Part shown: positions 24,363 through 33,196 of the stretch, piece by piece
Layout of the letters: every line of letters begins with the position of its first letter
Numbering within the stretch: position 1 is the stretch's first letter
Assembly (NCBI GenBank): GCA_003526845.1
Contig: DPVM01000007.1
Span: 1 to 64,000 of the forward strand
Direction: 5' to 3'
Length of the DNA: 64,000 nt
DNA from: Oscillospiraceae bacterium
GTDB taxonomy: Bacteria; Bacillota; Clostridia; Oscillospirales; Acutalibacteraceae
Made by a program: the position numbers and the translations under genes
Notes under the pieces: model-generated
What the model saw: the letters and a program-made list of their open reading frames with translations, nothing else
What the model was told of the DNA's origin: nothing
The model's database searches: none

Positions 24363-27300
24363 TGTCACAGGTTTACCAATATTTCACAGGCTACATAGAT
24401 GAGGAGGATTTGGCGTTTGTCGGTTATGCCGAAATATCGTCAATCGCTATCTCGCGCAAAATGCGCTCTATGGAGCTTGGCATCGTGTGCGACAGCGTCC
24501 TTGATTATCGCGTTATCGAAAGCGCACAAAACTCACTTAAGGAAAAACTTATGCTCAAAAAGGCAACCCTTCGTCCGCATTATAACAAGGGACTTTTTGA
24601 GCTTGATAATATAGAAAAAATTATTTCCCCCATTCGCTTACACAACACCGTTGTCAACGGATTTTTTGATGGCGTTGAAGCGGAGCTTGAGGACGATACC
24701 TTGACCCTTTGCCTTAAAAACGGCGGCAAAGATATGCTCGAGGCTCAAAAAATCGACAGCGAAATATCAAAGCTCATTTATGACGAGTTTGGCATCGACC
24801 TTGTTGTTTCGTTTATGGAGGTTCAGGCGTTTGATATTGATAAGGCTGTGGCCGAGGCCGTTAAGGTTAAGCAGGAGGAAAAGCAAAAGCAAATCGAAGA
24901 GGCGGAGAAAAACACCGTTCACGAAATGCTCGGCGATACACCGCTTTATGCCGATACAAGAAAGATTATCTATGGCAGAGCAATCCGCGAACTGCCAAAG
25001 CCCATTAAGGATGTCGAAACCGATGACGGCTTTATAACCGTTTGGGGCAAACCGTTCGGTATGGATTGCAGAGATACAAAGAGGGGAGATAAAAAAATAT
25101 TCTCCTTCAATGTCACCGATTATACCTCGTCTGTCAGCATCAAACTTTTTGAACCGGCACAGGTTGTCGAGCCGATTATAAAAGCTATCAACGAGGGTGC
25201 GCCGCTTATTTTAAACGGCAGCTACGATCGTGATAAATATACAAACGAGTTTGTTCTTTTTCCGCGCAATATCGAGCGCACGAAAATGAAAGAAAAAACA
25301 GACGACGCCGAGGAAAAGCGCGTCGAACTTCATATGCATACCTCGATGTCCGAAATGGACGCAATGACCCCTGCCAAGGAGCTTGTTAAGTGCGCCGCAA
25401 AATGGGGCCACAGAGCTGTTGCAATCACCGACCACGGCGTTGTTCAGGCACTGCCGGAGGCTTATGCCGCCGCAAAGGCAAACGGCATCAAGCTTATTCT
25501 CGGAATGGAGGGCTATTTGGTTGACGACAGCCTTTATCCCGATTTTATGAATATGAAATTAAAGGAATTTCGCCGCCACCACATTATTCTCCTTGTTAAA
25601 GAGGACACCTCGCTTGACGAGGGTATTCCGAAAGACGAGCGCAAGTACGGCAGAAAAAACCTTTACGAAATGATTTCACATTCAAATGTTAAAACATTCA
25701 AATCCCGTCCACTTATTCCGAAATCGTTGCTTGCCGAAAAAAGAGCCGGTATTCTTGTCGGCTCGGCGTGTGAGCAGGGCGAAATTATTCAGGCTATTCT
25801 CCGTGGTGAGCCGCAGGAGGAAATCGAGCGCCTTGCCGAATTTTACGATTATCTCGAAATTCAGCCGAACGGCAACAATGCGTTTATGATTCGCTCCGAA
25901 AGAGAACTTCACCAAAATATCAATTCCGAGCAGGATCTTATAAATATCAACCGCCGTGTTATCGACATTGCGGACAAACAGGGCAAACTTGTCGTTGCCA
26001 CCGGTGATGTCCATTTCTTGGATAAAAAGGACGCTCAAATCAGAGCGATTATTATGGCGTCAAAGGGCTTTGACGATGCCGATATGCAACCTCCGCTTTA
26101 TTTCAAAACAACTGCGGAAATGATGGAGGACTTCGCTTGGGCAGGTGACAGAGCAAAGGAATTTGTTGTTGACAATCCAAACAAAATCGCCGATATGATT
26201 CAGGATAATATTCCGCCGATTCCGCCCGGAACTTTCCAGCCGTATATCGAGGGCGCCGATGATGAGCTTACAAACAAATGCTGGACAATGGCAAAAGAGC
26301 TTTACGGCGACCCTGTTCCCGAGTATGTGGCAAACCGACTTGAAAGGGAACTTGATTCAATCATTTCAAACGGCTACGGCGTGCTTTATGTTATCGCAAA
26401 ACGACTTGTTGAGGAGAGCGAACGCCGCGGCTATCTTGTAGGCTCGCGTGGTTCGGTCGGCTCATCGCTTGCCGCTCATTTCGGCGGTATTTCCGAGGTT
26501 AATCCGCTTGCGCCGCACTATTATTGCAAAAAATGCAAGCACAGCGAGTTTATTCTCGATGGCTCGGTAGGTTCGGGCTTTGACCTTCCCGCAAAGGATT
26601 GCCCGAATTGCCATATTCCTATGAAGCGTGACGGTCACGAAATTCCGTTTGAAACTTTCCTCGGTTTTGAGGGAGACAAAGAGCCTGATATTGACCTTAA
26701 CTTCTCGGGCGAAGTACAGGGTCAAATCCACAAATTCACCGAAACATTGTTCGGTAAGGAATATGTGTTCAAGGCAGGAACAATGGCAACCGTTGCCGAA
26801 AAAACGGCTTACGGCTATGTTGCAAAATATCTTGACGAACGCGGACTTTTTTCAACAACCCCGAGGGCAGAAATCGACCGTCTGACCGAAGAGATATTCA
26901 AATCAAAAATCAAGCGCACAACAGGTCAGCACCCCGGCGGTATGGTTGTTGTGCCAGATAAATATACGGTCGAGGATTTCACACCTATTCAATATCCGTC
27001 AAACGATGAAAAGAAAGGTACATACACAACTCACTTCGACTTCAAAAATTCACTTCACGATACATTGCTTAAACTTGACGAGCTCGGACACGATAATCCG
27101 ACCTTGTATAAGTATCTTGAGGATTCAACCGGCATTCCGGTAATGGATGTCGATTTGAGCGACCCGAAACTTTATGAATTGATTACCTCAACTGCGCCGC
27201 TCGGCGTTTCTCCCGAGGATATTGATAACCCGACAGGTACGCTTGCAATCCCCGAAATGGGCACGCCGTTCGTTGTCGGTATGCTTATGGACGCAAAGCC

Positions 27301-28174
27301 TAAAACATTTGCCGACCTGCTCCAAATTTCCGGTTTGTCGCACGGTACCGATGTTTGGCTCGGCAATGCGCAAGAGCTTATCGAAAACGGAATATGCACA
27401 ATTTCCGATGTTATCGGCTGTCGTGACGATATTATGACTCACCTTATCCATGTCGCCGAAAATTACGAAAAGCGCACAGGCAAAAAATCGCCGCTTTCAA
27501 AAAAGGATTGCTTCAAAATTATGGAATATACCCGTAAGGGTAAGGCTCCTAAAGAGTTGCCGCCGTATGAGGACGCAATGAAAACCATCGGCGTTGAGCA
27601 GTGGTATATCGACTCCTGCTATAAAATCAAATACATGTTCCCTAAAGCGCACGCCGCGGCTTATGTTATCGCCGCACTTCGTATCGCTTGGTACAAAATA
27701 TATTATCCGCTTCAGTTTTACAGTGCGTTCTTCACCGTTCGCGGCGGCGCAATTGATGCCGTTGCCGCTGTTCAGGGCAAAGCCGCCGTAAAAAAGAAAA
27801 TGAACGAAATCAAACTTAAGGGCAATGATGCCACCGCAAAAGAGGATTCGCAGTACACTGTTTTGCAGATTGTTATTGAAATGCTTGCGCGCGGCTACGA
27901 ATTTTTGCCCGTCGATTTGATTAAATCCGATTGGCGTATTTATAAAATCGAGGACGGAAAAATCAGACTTCCGTTTTCCGCTATCGACGGTATCGGCGAA
28001 ACCGCTGCAATCGCAATTGCCGACGCTGTTAAGCGCAATCCGGAGGGCTTCACCGCTGCCGATGATTTGGCAAACGAGCCGGGTGTCGGCAAAAGCGTTG
28101 TTGACGCGCTCCGCGAGGCAGGCGCTTTGGGCGATTTGCCCGAAACACGCCAAATTTCACTTTTCGGTTTTTAA
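24362..28174 (+). CDS. polC: PolC-type DNA polymerase III alpha subunit, lacking the exonuclease insert
   Basis: 1270 aa replicative polymerase, about 165 shorter than B. subtilis PolC. N-terminal domain 1-200, OB fold about 215-305. PHP domain from about 320: HMHTSMSEMDA (His324, His326), ITDHGVV, GMEGYLVDD, HHIILLV, GSACEQGE and TGDVHFLD, so its metal ligands look complete. The palm has the four-Cys knuckle (YYCKKCKHSE, DCPNCHIP) and catalytic EPDIDLNFSGEVQ. THFDFKNSLHD and KYMFPKAHAAAYV follow. The DEDDh 3'-5' exonuclease normally inserted after the LVDD motif is absent: only about 50 residues separate it from NLYEMISHSN. Probably an essential replicase; see findings. Confidence 0.95.
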   Translation: MSQVYQYFTGYIDEEDLAFVGYAEISSIAISRKMRSMELGIVCDSVLDYRVIESAQNSLKEKLMLKKATLRPHYNKGLFELDNIEKIISPIRLHNTVVNGFFDGVEAELEDDTLTLCLKNGGKDMLEAQKIDSEISKLIYDEFGIDLVVSFMEVQAFDIDKAVAEAVKVKQEEKQKQIEEAEKNTVHEMLGDTPLYADTRKIIYGRAIRELPKPIKDVETDDGFITVWGKPFGMDCRDTKRGDKKIFSFNVTDYTSSVSIKLFEPAQVVEPIIKAINEGAPLILNGSYDRDKYTNEFVLFPRNIERTKMKEKTDDAEEKRVELHMHTSMSEMDAMTPAKELVKCAAKWGHRAVAITDHGVVQALPEAYAAAKANGIKLILGMEGYLVDDSLYPDFMNMKLKEFRRHHIILLVKEDTSLDEGIPKDERKYGRKNLYEMISHSNVKTFKSRPLIPKSLLAEKRAGILVGSACEQGEIIQAILRGEPQEEIERLAEFYDYLEIQPNGNNAFMIRSERELHQNINSEQDLININRRVIDIADKQGKLVVATGDVHFLDKKDAQIRAIIMASKGFDDADMQPPLYFKTTAEMMEDFAWAGDRAKEFVVDNPNKIADMIQDNIPPIPPGTFQPYIEGADDELTNKCWTMAKELYGDPVPEYVANRLERELDSIISNGYGVLYVIAKRLVEESERRGYLVGSRGSVGSSLAAHFGGISEVNPLAPHYYCKKCKHSEFILDGSVGSGFDLPAKDCPNCHIPMKRDGHEIPFETFLGFEGDKEPDIDLNFSGEVQGQIHKFTETLFGKEYVFKAGTMATVAEKTAYGYVAKYLDERGLFSTTPRAEIDRLTEEIFKSKIKRTTGQHPGGMVVVPDKYTVEDFTPIQYPSNDEKKGTYTTHFDFKNSLHDTLLKLDELGHDNPTLYKYLEDSTGIPVMDVDLSDPKLYELITSTAPLGVSPEDIDNPTGTLAIPEMGTPFVVGMLMDAKPKTFADLLQISGLSHGTDVWLGNAQELIENGICTISDVIGCRDDIMTHLIHVAENYEKRTGKKSPLSKKDCFKIMEYTRKGKAPKELPPYEDAMKTIGVEQWYIDSCYKIKYMFPKAHAAAYVIAALRIAWYKIYYPLQFYSAFFTVRGGAIDAVAAVQGKAAVKKKMNEIKLKGNDATAKEDSQYTVLQIVIEMLARGYEFLPVDLIKSDWRIYKIEDGKIRLPFSAIDGIGETAAIAIADAVKRNPEGFTAADDLANEPGVGKSVVDALREAGALGDLPETRQISLFGF

Positions 28175-28202
28175 CATTATATATAATATGCAACACTTGA
28201 TA

Positions 28203-28231
28203 TTGACAATAACGCTTTATTATGGTAGCAT
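28203..28231 (+). promoter_or_regulatory. Promoter of the his operon
   Basis: TTGACA (28203-28208), 17-bp spacer, TAGCAT (28226-28231), 49 bp before the first his gene. Confidence 0.7.
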
Positions 28232-28232
28232 A

Positions 28233-28244
28233 TTAGCGCGCTAA
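28233..28244. promoter_or_regulatory. 12-bp palindrome at the his transcription start
   Basis: TTAGCGCGCTAA, a perfect dyad immediately after the -10 box, placed where a repressor would block initiation. Candidate histidine-responsive operator; inference only. Confidence 0.45.
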
Positions 28245-28279
28245 AGTGAACAAACTACAGAAAAGGATTTTTCGCGTAT

Positions 28280-29893
28280 ATGAAAAGATATTCAAAAATA
28301 ACCCCCGAAGGCTCAAGAGATTTTCTGTTTGAGGAGTGCGACGACAGACGCAAGGTCGAGCACATACTCGCAGATTTGTTTAAGGAAAACAGTTATCGCA
28401 AGGTTATAACACCCGCAATCGAGTTTTTCGATGTTTTCGACAGCGATAATATGGGTATCGAGCCGGAGGAGATGTATAAGCTCAGCGACTCAAAGGGCAG
28501 AACAACCGTTCTTCGTCCGGACAACACAATGCCGATTGCGCGTATGGTTGCAACAAGGTTGAGCGAAGAGGATTTTCCCGTTCGTCTTTATTACAGCCAA
28601 AATGTTTATGTCCGCTCAAAGGATTTAAACGGCAGAAGTAACGAAATTGCACAAAGCGGCGTCGAGTTTATAGGCGACGCCTCGACAAAAGCCGATTTGG
28701 AGGTTATCTCCATGGCGATTGAGAGCCTTAAGCGATGTGAGCTTAATTCGTTTAAAATAGAAATCGGCAATGCCGCATTCTTTAATTCAATACTCGATAA
28801 AATGCAAATTACATCAACCCAAAAGGCTGATATTTGCAAGCTTATCGAGGGCAAAAACTATGCTGCACTCGGCGATTTGCTCGAGCGTATCGGCGACACA
28901 AAGGAAACAAGAGTTATAAGAAAACTTCCGCGCCTTTTCGGCGATGTTGAGGTTATTGACGAGGCAAAGGCTCTTTATGACGAGCCGAAAGCGCTCGAGG
29001 CTCTCGATTATCTTAAAAGCGTTTATTGCGCTCTTTGCGATGCAGGGCTTAAAAAGTATATTATGCTTGATTTGGGTCTTGTCAACAGGAGCAATTATTA
29101 TACAGGCGTTATCTTCCACGGCTATGCGGAAGGTTCGGGCTTGACCGTCCTTTCAGGCGGCAGATACGATAATCTTCTCGGCGAGTTCGGAATGCCTGCT
29201 CCGGCTATCGGCTTCGGCGTTGAGGTCACAGCCGTTTGCGAAGCAATGCGCGAGGTTATTAATGTTGAGCGACCGCTCAGAATTGCTCTTACAAAGGGCA
29301 GACTTGAAAAATCGTCGGTTTCTCTTTTCCAAAAAATGGGGCTTGATACAACTCAACTTGAAAATAAAGGCAGACGCCTGATTTTGCCGGTCGATAAATA
29401 CGAGGCTGTGCTTTCAAAGGCTCCGGATGTTATTACATATGTCGAACACGGCGTTTGTGATATAGGCATCGTCGGCAAGGACACGATTGTTGAGCACGGC
29501 TCGTCATTCTACGAGGTGCTCGACCTTAATATCGGCAAATGTAAATTTGCTCTTGCCTGTCCGAAGGATACGGATTTCTTCTCGGGCTATAAGCGAAAAA
29601 CCGTTGCATCAAAATACCCGAAAGTTGCAAAGGAATTTTTTGAATCAAAGGGTATGGATGTCGCTGTGATTAAAATTGAGGGCAGTGTAGAGCTTGCTCC
29701 GCTCCTCGGTTTGGCAGACGGTATCGTCGATATTGTCGAAACAGGCTCAACCCTTAAGGAAAACGGACTTGAGGTTGTTGAAGAAATATTCCCGATTTCG
29801 GCAAGGGTCATTGTCAATATGGCGTCAATGAAATTGAGAAAAGATGAAATAGAGGGCTTCCTTTCCTGTTTGGAAAAGGCTTGCTCGGAATAG
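28280..29893 (+). CDS. hisZG: Fused ATP phosphoribosyltransferase HisZ-HisG
   Basis: 537 aa, one frame. Residues 1 to about 330 are the HisRS-like regulatory subunit HisZ (TPEGSRDFLFEE, VLRPDNTMPIARM, YYTGVIFHGYAEG and GGRYDNLLGEFG). From about 332 to the end is the short-form HisG catalytic subunit: LRIALTKGRLEKSS, HGVCDIGIVGKDT, and the family signature ELAPLLGLADGIVDIVETG with GSTL. Short HisG needs HisZ in trans in other bacteria, so the fusion fixes a 1:1 complex. First enzyme and feedback point of histidine synthesis. The ribosome site is weak (AAAGGA, long spacing). Confidence 0.93.
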   Translation: MKRYSKITPEGSRDFLFEECDDRRKVEHILADLFKENSYRKVITPAIEFFDVFDSDNMGIEPEEMYKLSDSKGRTTVLRPDNTMPIARMVATRLSEEDFPVRLYYSQNVYVRSKDLNGRSNEIAQSGVEFIGDASTKADLEVISMAIESLKRCELNSFKIEIGNAAFFNSILDKMQITSTQKADICKLIEGKNYAALGDLLERIGDTKETRVIRKLPRLFGDVEVIDEAKALYDEPKALEALDYLKSVYCALCDAGLKKYIMLDLGLVNRSNYYTGVIFHGYAEGSGLTVLSGGRYDNLLGEFGMPAPAIGFGVEVTAVCEAMREVINVERPLRIALTKGRLEKSSVSLFQKMGLDTTQLENKGRRLILPVDKYEAVLSKAPDVITYVEHGVCDIGIVGKDTIVEHGSSFYEVLDLNIGKCKFALACPKDTDFFSGYKRKTVASKYPKVAKEFFESKGMDVAVIKIEGSVELAPLLGLADGIVDIVETGSTLKENGLEVVEEIFPISARVIVNMASMKLRKDEIEGFLSCLEKACSE

Positions 29894-29904
29894 GGTGAGA
29901 AAAG

Positions 29905-31188
29905 ATGAAAATTACAAAAGCAAACGGCAAGGCTGAATATGCGCTTATCGAAAATCTTAAAAAGCGCGCAGGCGAAACCGATGAAAAGATTGTTGAAATA
30001 GTTACCACAATTCTTAACGAGGTTAAGAAAAACGGTGACGATGCCGTAAGAGAATATACAGTTCGCTTTGACGGCGGTCTGCCGAAAAAATCGGTTATCG
30101 AAAAGGACGAGCTTCAGTCTTATCTTGATAAGGTCGATGATGATTTTAAAAACGCAATTGTCAATGCAAAAAACAATATTTATGATTTCCACCTCCGTCA
30201 GGCACAACAGTCGTGGATGACTACTAAGGACAGCGGAGTTATTATGGGTCAGCGCATCAGAGGACTCCATAGGGTTGGCATTTATGTTCCGGGCGGAACA
30301 GCCGCTTATCCGTCATCTGTTTTGATGAACGCAATCCCGGCAAAAATCGCAGGCGTTAAGGAAATTATTATGGTTACCCCTCCGGGAAAAGACGGAAACC
30401 CAAATCCCAATATTATGGCTGCCGCCGCTGTTGCAGGCGTTGACAAGGTGTTCCTTGTAGGCGGCGCACAGGCTGTTGCCGCTCTTGCATACGGCACCGA
30501 AAAAATCCCAAAGGTTGATAAAATTGTAGGTCCCGGCAATATTTTTGTCGCAACCGCAAAAAAGCTTCTTTACGGCATTGTCGATATTGATATGGTTGCA
30601 GGTCCGTCCGAAATCCTTATCGTTGCCGACAAAACGGCAGACCCGGCATTCCTTGCCGCAGACCTTATGAGCCAGGCAGAACATGATAAAATGGCTTCCG
30701 CAATTTTGCTCACAACTTCGCTTGAACTTGCAAAAGCAACTCTTCACGAGATTGATAAACAGCTAAAATACCTTGAAAGACAGGTTATTATCGAAGAATC
30801 GCTCGAAAACTACGGCGAAATTATCGTTTGTGAGGATTTGACTCAGGCAATCGACTTTGCAAATGAGCTTGCACCGGAGCATCTCGAGTTATGTGTTGCC
30901 GAGCCGCTTAAATATATCGGCAAGGTTGACAACGCAGGCTCTGTTTTCCTCGGAAATTGGTCACCCGAGCCGCTCGGCGATTATTATGCAGGACCAAACC
31001 ATGTTTTGCCGACATCGGGCACGGCAAAATTTTTCTCACCTCTCTCGGTTGACAGCTTTATAAAAAAATCATCGTTCATTTATTACACACCCGACGAATT
31101 GCGCAAGGCAAAGGACGATATTATCAAGCTTGCCGACACAGAGGGTCTTACCGCTCACGCAAATTCAATCAAGGTTCGTTTTGAATAA
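29905..31188 (+). CDS. hisD: Histidinol dehydrogenase
   Basis: 427 aa zinc-dependent four-electron oxidase for the last two steps of the pathway. Motifs: IYVPGGTAAYPSSVLMNAIP, VDKIVGPGNIFVATAKK, DMVAGPSEILIVAD, DLMSQAEHDKMA and GPNHVLPTSGTA. Lies 11 bp after hisZG. Confidence 0.97.
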   Translation: MKITKANGKAEYALIENLKKRAGETDEKIVEIVTTILNEVKKNGDDAVREYTVRFDGGLPKKSVIEKDELQSYLDKVDDDFKNAIVNAKNNIYDFHLRQAQQSWMTTKDSGVIMGQRIRGLHRVGIYVPGGTAAYPSSVLMNAIPAKIAGVKEIIMVTPPGKDGNPNPNIMAAAAVAGVDKVFLVGGAQAVAALAYGTEKIPKVDKIVGPGNIFVATAKKLLYGIVDIDMVAGPSEILIVADKTADPAFLAADLMSQAEHDKMASAILLTTSLELAKATLHEIDKQLKYLERQVIIEESLENYGEIIVCEDLTQAIDFANELAPEHLELCVAEPLKYIGKVDNAGSVFLGNWSPEPLGDYYAGPNHVLPTSGTAKFFSPLSVDSFIKKSSFIYYTPDELRKAKDDIIKLADTEGLTAHANSIKVRFE

Positions 31189-31199
31189 AGGATATTTAT

Positions 31200-31778
31200 A
31201 TGAGAACATCTATTGTTGAAAGAAATACAAAGGAAACACAAATTAAGGTCGAACTTTGCCTTGACGGCGGCACTGTCGAGGCTTCGACGGGCATCGGCTT
31301 TTTTGACCATATGCTCACGGCGTTCGGCGTTCACGGCGGCTTCGGTCTCAAGGTCACCGTTAAGGGCGATTTGGAGGTCGATACTCACCACACCGTTGAG
31401 GATACGGGTATCGCGCTCGGTATGGCGTTTAAGCAGGCGCTCGGCGATATGAGCGGCATCGAGAGATACGGCACTTTTTTCATTCCTATGGACGAAAGCC
31501 TTGTTCAAGCCTCGCTCGACATTTCAAACAGACCGTTTCTTGTTTTCAAGGCTGATTTTAAGCAGGAGAAGTGCGGCGATTACGAAAATTGTTGCACCGA
31601 GGAGTTTTGGCGCGCCTTTGCAATGAATGCAGGCATTACGCTCCACATCATTGTCCTTTACGGCGCAAATGCTCATCACGAAATCGAGGGCATTTTCAAA
31701 TCTGTTGCCCATGCGCTTAAAATCGCAGTTAAAAGAAATGCCGACGGCACCGTTCTTTCCACAAAGGGTGTATTATAA
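31200..31778 (+). CDS. hisB: Imidazoleglycerol-phosphate dehydratase
   Basis: 192 aa, monofunctional HisB. Mn2+-binding His motifs: GIGFFDHMLTAFGVHGGF, DTHHTVEDTGIALG and the C-terminal HHEIEGIFKSVAHALK. Lies 11 bp after hisD. No phosphatase domain is fused, so histidinol phosphatase must be encoded elsewhere. Confidence 0.97.
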   Translation: MRTSIVERNTKETQIKVELCLDGGTVEASTGIGFFDHMLTAFGVHGGFGLKVTVKGDLEVDTHHTVEDTGIALGMAFKQALGDMSGIERYGTFFIPMDESLVQASLDISNRPFLVFKADFKQEKCGDYENCCTEEFWRAFAMNAGITLHIIVLYGANAHHEIEGIFKSVAHALKIAVKRNADGTVLSTKGVL

Positions 31779-31796
31779 TAAAGGATATTAAAATAT

Positions 31797-32510
31797 ATGA
31801 TTATTTTTCCCGCAATTGATATTATAGGCGGCAAACCCGTCAGATTGTTTAAGGGCGATTTTTCAACCGCCGAGCAGGTGGCAGACGATGCGCTTGAAAC
31901 GGCTGAAAACTTTGTCAAAGCAGGCGCACAATGGATTCATATGGTTGACCTTGACGGCTCGCTCAAAAAGGAGCGTGTCAACAGCGAAACATTTGTTTCC
32001 GTCGCAAATCAAACACCGCTTAAAGTCGAAATCGGCGGCGGCATACGCACCATGCAGGATATTGATTATTATGCAAATCACAATATCAGCCGCGTAATTC
32101 TCGGCTCCGTTGCTTTGAAAAATCCCGAGCTTGTCCGTCAGGCTGTTAAGGAGTTCGGCTCGCTTATCGCCGTCGGAATAGACGCAAAGCACGGCTTTGT
32201 CGCAACAGAAGGCTGGACAGAGGGCAGTGATACCCATTTTATCGACCTTGCAAAACAAATGGAGCAAATTGGCGTTGAAACTGTTATTTATACAGATATT
32301 TCAAAAGACGGCACGCTCAGCGGTCCGAATGTTGAACAACTTGTCGAGCTTAACAATGCCGTTTCGTGCAATATAACTGCCTCCGGAGGAGTTACGAATA
32401 TCGACGATATTACAACACTTCGCGACAAAGAACTTTACGGCGCAATCTGCGGCAAATCAATATATCAGGGCACATTGAGCCTTAAAGATGCAATTGATGT
32501 TTGCAAATAA
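31797..32510 (+). CDS. hisA: ProFAR isomerase
   Basis: 237 aa (beta/alpha)8 barrel. Catalytic Asp8 in FPAIDIIGGKPVRL, and the second Asp in YTDISKDGTLSGPN; the phosphate-binding motif EIGGGIR is also present. Only 17 bp separate it from hisI, so the usual downstream hisF is missing, and hisH is not upstream either. Confidence 0.95.
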   Translation: MIIFPAIDIIGGKPVRLFKGDFSTAEQVADDALETAENFVKAGAQWIHMVDLDGSLKKERVNSETFVSVANQTPLKVEIGGGIRTMQDIDYYANHNISRVILGSVALKNPELVRQAVKEFGSLIAVGIDAKHGFVATEGWTEGSDTHFIDLAKQMEQIGVETVIYTDISKDGTLSGPNVEQLVELNNAVSCNITASGGVTNIDDITTLRDKELYGAICGKSIYQGTLSLKDAIDVCK

Positions 32511-32527
32511 TTTGAAGGAATATTATA

Positions 32528-32857
32528 ATGGATTTAGATAAATATTTTAAAAAAGGCGATTTAATCCCGGCAATCATTCAGGAGGACTCAACGGGCGAGG
32601 TTTTGATGCTTGCTTATATGAACAGAGACTCTATGCAAAAAACGCTTGAAACGGGGTACACCTGGTTTTGGTCGCGTTCTCGCCGGGAGCTTTGGAACAA
32701 GGGCGCAACTTCGGGTCATCTCCAAAAAATAGTTGATATTAAAGGCGATTGCGACGATGATACATTGCTTATCAGAGTTATTCAAACGGGTGCGGCTTGT
32801 CACACAGGCAACCATTCGTGCTTTTTCAATAATATAGATTTTAGCAAAGCTAAATAA
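32528..32857 (+). CDS. hisI: Phosphoribosyl-AMP cyclohydrolase
   Basis: 109 aa, stand-alone HisI. Typical MLAYMNRDSMQKTLETG, FWSRSRRELWNKG and the metal-binding CDDDTLLIRV with the final HTGNHSCFF. Separate from hisE rather than fused as in enterobacteria. Confidence 0.96.
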   Translation: MDLDKYFKKGDLIPAIIQEDSTGEVLMLAYMNRDSMQKTLETGYTWFWSRSRRELWNKGATSGHLQKIVDIKGDCDDDTLLIRVIQTGAACHTGNHSCFFNNIDFSKAK

Positions 32858-32872
32858 TTTCGGAGAATATTT

Positions 32873-33196
32873 ATGGATTATATCAGAAACGATTATGAAA
32901 CTATCCTTGCGCGTAAGGACGCTAAGGAGGAAGGCTCATACACTTGCTACCTTTTTGAGCAGGGAATTGACAAAATTTTGAAAAAAGTCGGTGAGGAATC
33001 GACCGAAATGGTTATCGCCGCAAAAAACGGAGTTAAGGAAGAAACAGTCGGCGAAATTTGCGACCTTCTTTATCATACGCTTGTTATGATGGTCGATCAG
33101 GGAATTTCAATTGAGGATGTCGAGGCAGTGCTCCAAAAGCGCGCCGAAAAGGCAGGCAATTTAAAGAAATTTCATAAGGTAGACAAAAACTCATAA
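32873..33196 (+). CDS. hisE: Phosphoribosyl-ATP pyrophosphatase
   Basis: 107 aa, MazG-like fold with KVGEESTEMVIAAKN and EICDLLYHTLVMM. Its stop overlaps the recJ start by one base (TAATG), joining the his genes to the downstream operon. Confidence 0.96.
   Translation: MDYIRNDYETILARKDAKEEGSYTCYLFEQGIDKILKKVGEESTEMVIAAKNGVKEETVGEICDLLYHTLVMMVDQGISIEDVEAVLQKRAEKAGNLKKFHKVDKNS

Noticed and set aside
27497..28153. A 218-codon minus-strand frame opposite the 3' end of polC
   Set aside because: Antisense to catalytic polymerase sequence; no ribosome site or promoter.
29587..30270. A 227-codon minus-strand frame opposite the hisG/hisD junction
   Set aside because: Shadow of two conserved enzymes; Ser/Ile-rich translation without family features.
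32511..32527. Possible hisF between hisA and hisI
   Set aside because: Only 17 bp separate the genes; the gene is not there.
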